Source: Planctomycetota bacterium (GTDB lineage: Bacteria; Planctomycetota; Planctomycetia; Pirellulales; Lacipirellulaceae). From it: a stretch of DNA of 6,545 nucleotides. Below, piece after piece: positions 6,265 through 6,545 of this stretch. The notes beneath the pieces were generated by a model, which did not search any database, was not told the DNA's origin, and saw only the letters and a program-made list of their open reading frames with translations. The stretch is taken from positions 1 to 6,545 of the forward strand of contig JAKEGR010000375.1 in assembly GCA_022615465.1 (NCBI GenBank), in the 5' to 3' direction. How positions within the stretch are numbered: position 1 is the first letter of the stretch; every line of letters starts with the position of its first letter. The position numbers and the translations under genes are program-made.

Positions 6265-6545
6265 GCTTCTGCCGTGCAAACCAAGACCGACCTCGCTTAC
6301 CAGCGTTGCATCATGCCGGACTGCGGGGCAACGTATGACGTCGGCGAAGTGCGAACGAGTTGCGATGCGTGCGATGCCTTGCTTGATATCGCGTACGACT
6401 GGGATGCACTTCCCGTACCCAAGTCTCTCAGCTTCTTCGAAAAAAAATGGAGCCGCCGCAGCGAACCACTCTGCCACAGCGGCGTGTGGCGATTCCACGA
6501 GTTGCTGCCGTTCGCCCCACCCAACAAAATTGTCTCGATTGGCGA
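6262..6545 (+). CDS. thrC: Threonine synthase, N-terminal part (3' truncated by window end)
   Basis: Pyridoxal-phosphate enzyme converting O-phosphohomoserine to threonine and phosphate, the last step of threonine biosynthesis. Only the first 94 codons are present. The frame reads AYQRCIMPDCGATYDV, then TSCDACDALLDIAYDW, then SGVWRFHELLPFAPPNK, ending in KIVSIG just where the family's IGEGxTPL segment begins. This N-terminal layout, a zinc ribbon with Cys16, Cys21, Cys34 and Cys37 before the YDW and SGVWRF(R/H)ELLPF motifs, is characteristic of the shorter, ribbon-bearing threonine synthases. The PLP lysine and catalytic core lie beyond the window. The start is GTG 6262 with AAGGGA upstream. 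The gene is divergent from the traR-like/lspA unit. The product assignment rests on motif recognition but is quite specific. Confidence 0.88.
   Translation, partial: MASAVQTKTDLAYQRCIMPDCGATYDVGEVRTSCDACDALLDIAYDWDALPVPKSLSFFEKKWSRRSEPLCHSGVWRFHELLPFAPPNKIVSIG

Noticed and set aside
6118..6498. Minus-strand open frame of 126 codons opposite thrC
   Set aside because: The plus strand there encodes an unmistakable threonine synthase N-terminus.

Overview
The window looks like planctomycete chromosome, probably order Pirellulales or a relative. This is an inference from the moderately high GC and from protein signatures I associate with that phylum. These are the membrane-anchor motifs FPFLAVLICTMG and DSFLDVVTNIVGILI, and a MotA/TolQ-like protein with a long coiled-coil tail. 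No rRNA, tRNA, CRISPR array or transposase gene was found.

Left part (1-4609, + strand): a tightly overlapping three-gene operon. Gene 1 is a MotA/TolQ/ExbB-type channel subunit with a roughly 280-residue coiled-coil cytoplasmic tail; it is probably cut at its 5' end by the window edge. Gene 2 has one transmembrane helix, a coiled coil, an ExbD-like domain, a roughly 250-residue Gly/Ser/Pro/Ala-rich linker and a second ExbD-like domain. Gene 3 has one transmembrane helix, a coiled coil and one ExbD-like domain. The overlaps (ATGA between 1 and 2; 14 bases between 2 and 3, with a GTG start and a GGAGG site) suggest translational coupling. The arrangement suggests an ion-driven envelope motor related to TolQR, ExbBD or ZorAB. 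Its B-type position would be filled by two different subunits, only one of which keeps the ion-carrying Asp. This is the most interesting thing in the window; its function is unknown.

Middle (4610-4794): a short gap between convergent genes. It has a 13-bp perfect direct repeat around a hairpin-rich segment, probably an intergenic repeat element.

Right part: traR/dksA-like zinc-finger gene and lspA (lipoprotein signal peptidase II) on the minus strand, probably one transcription unit. A good sigma-70-like promoter lies upstream (TGGACA, 17 bp, TAAAAT). Divergent from them, after a 401-bp intergenic region with a nested inverted repeat, begins thrC (threonine synthase) on the plus strand. It has a GTG start and a zinc ribbon, and runs off the window end.

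The right-hand genes are ordinary housekeeping functions and show no direct functional tie to the motor-like operon.
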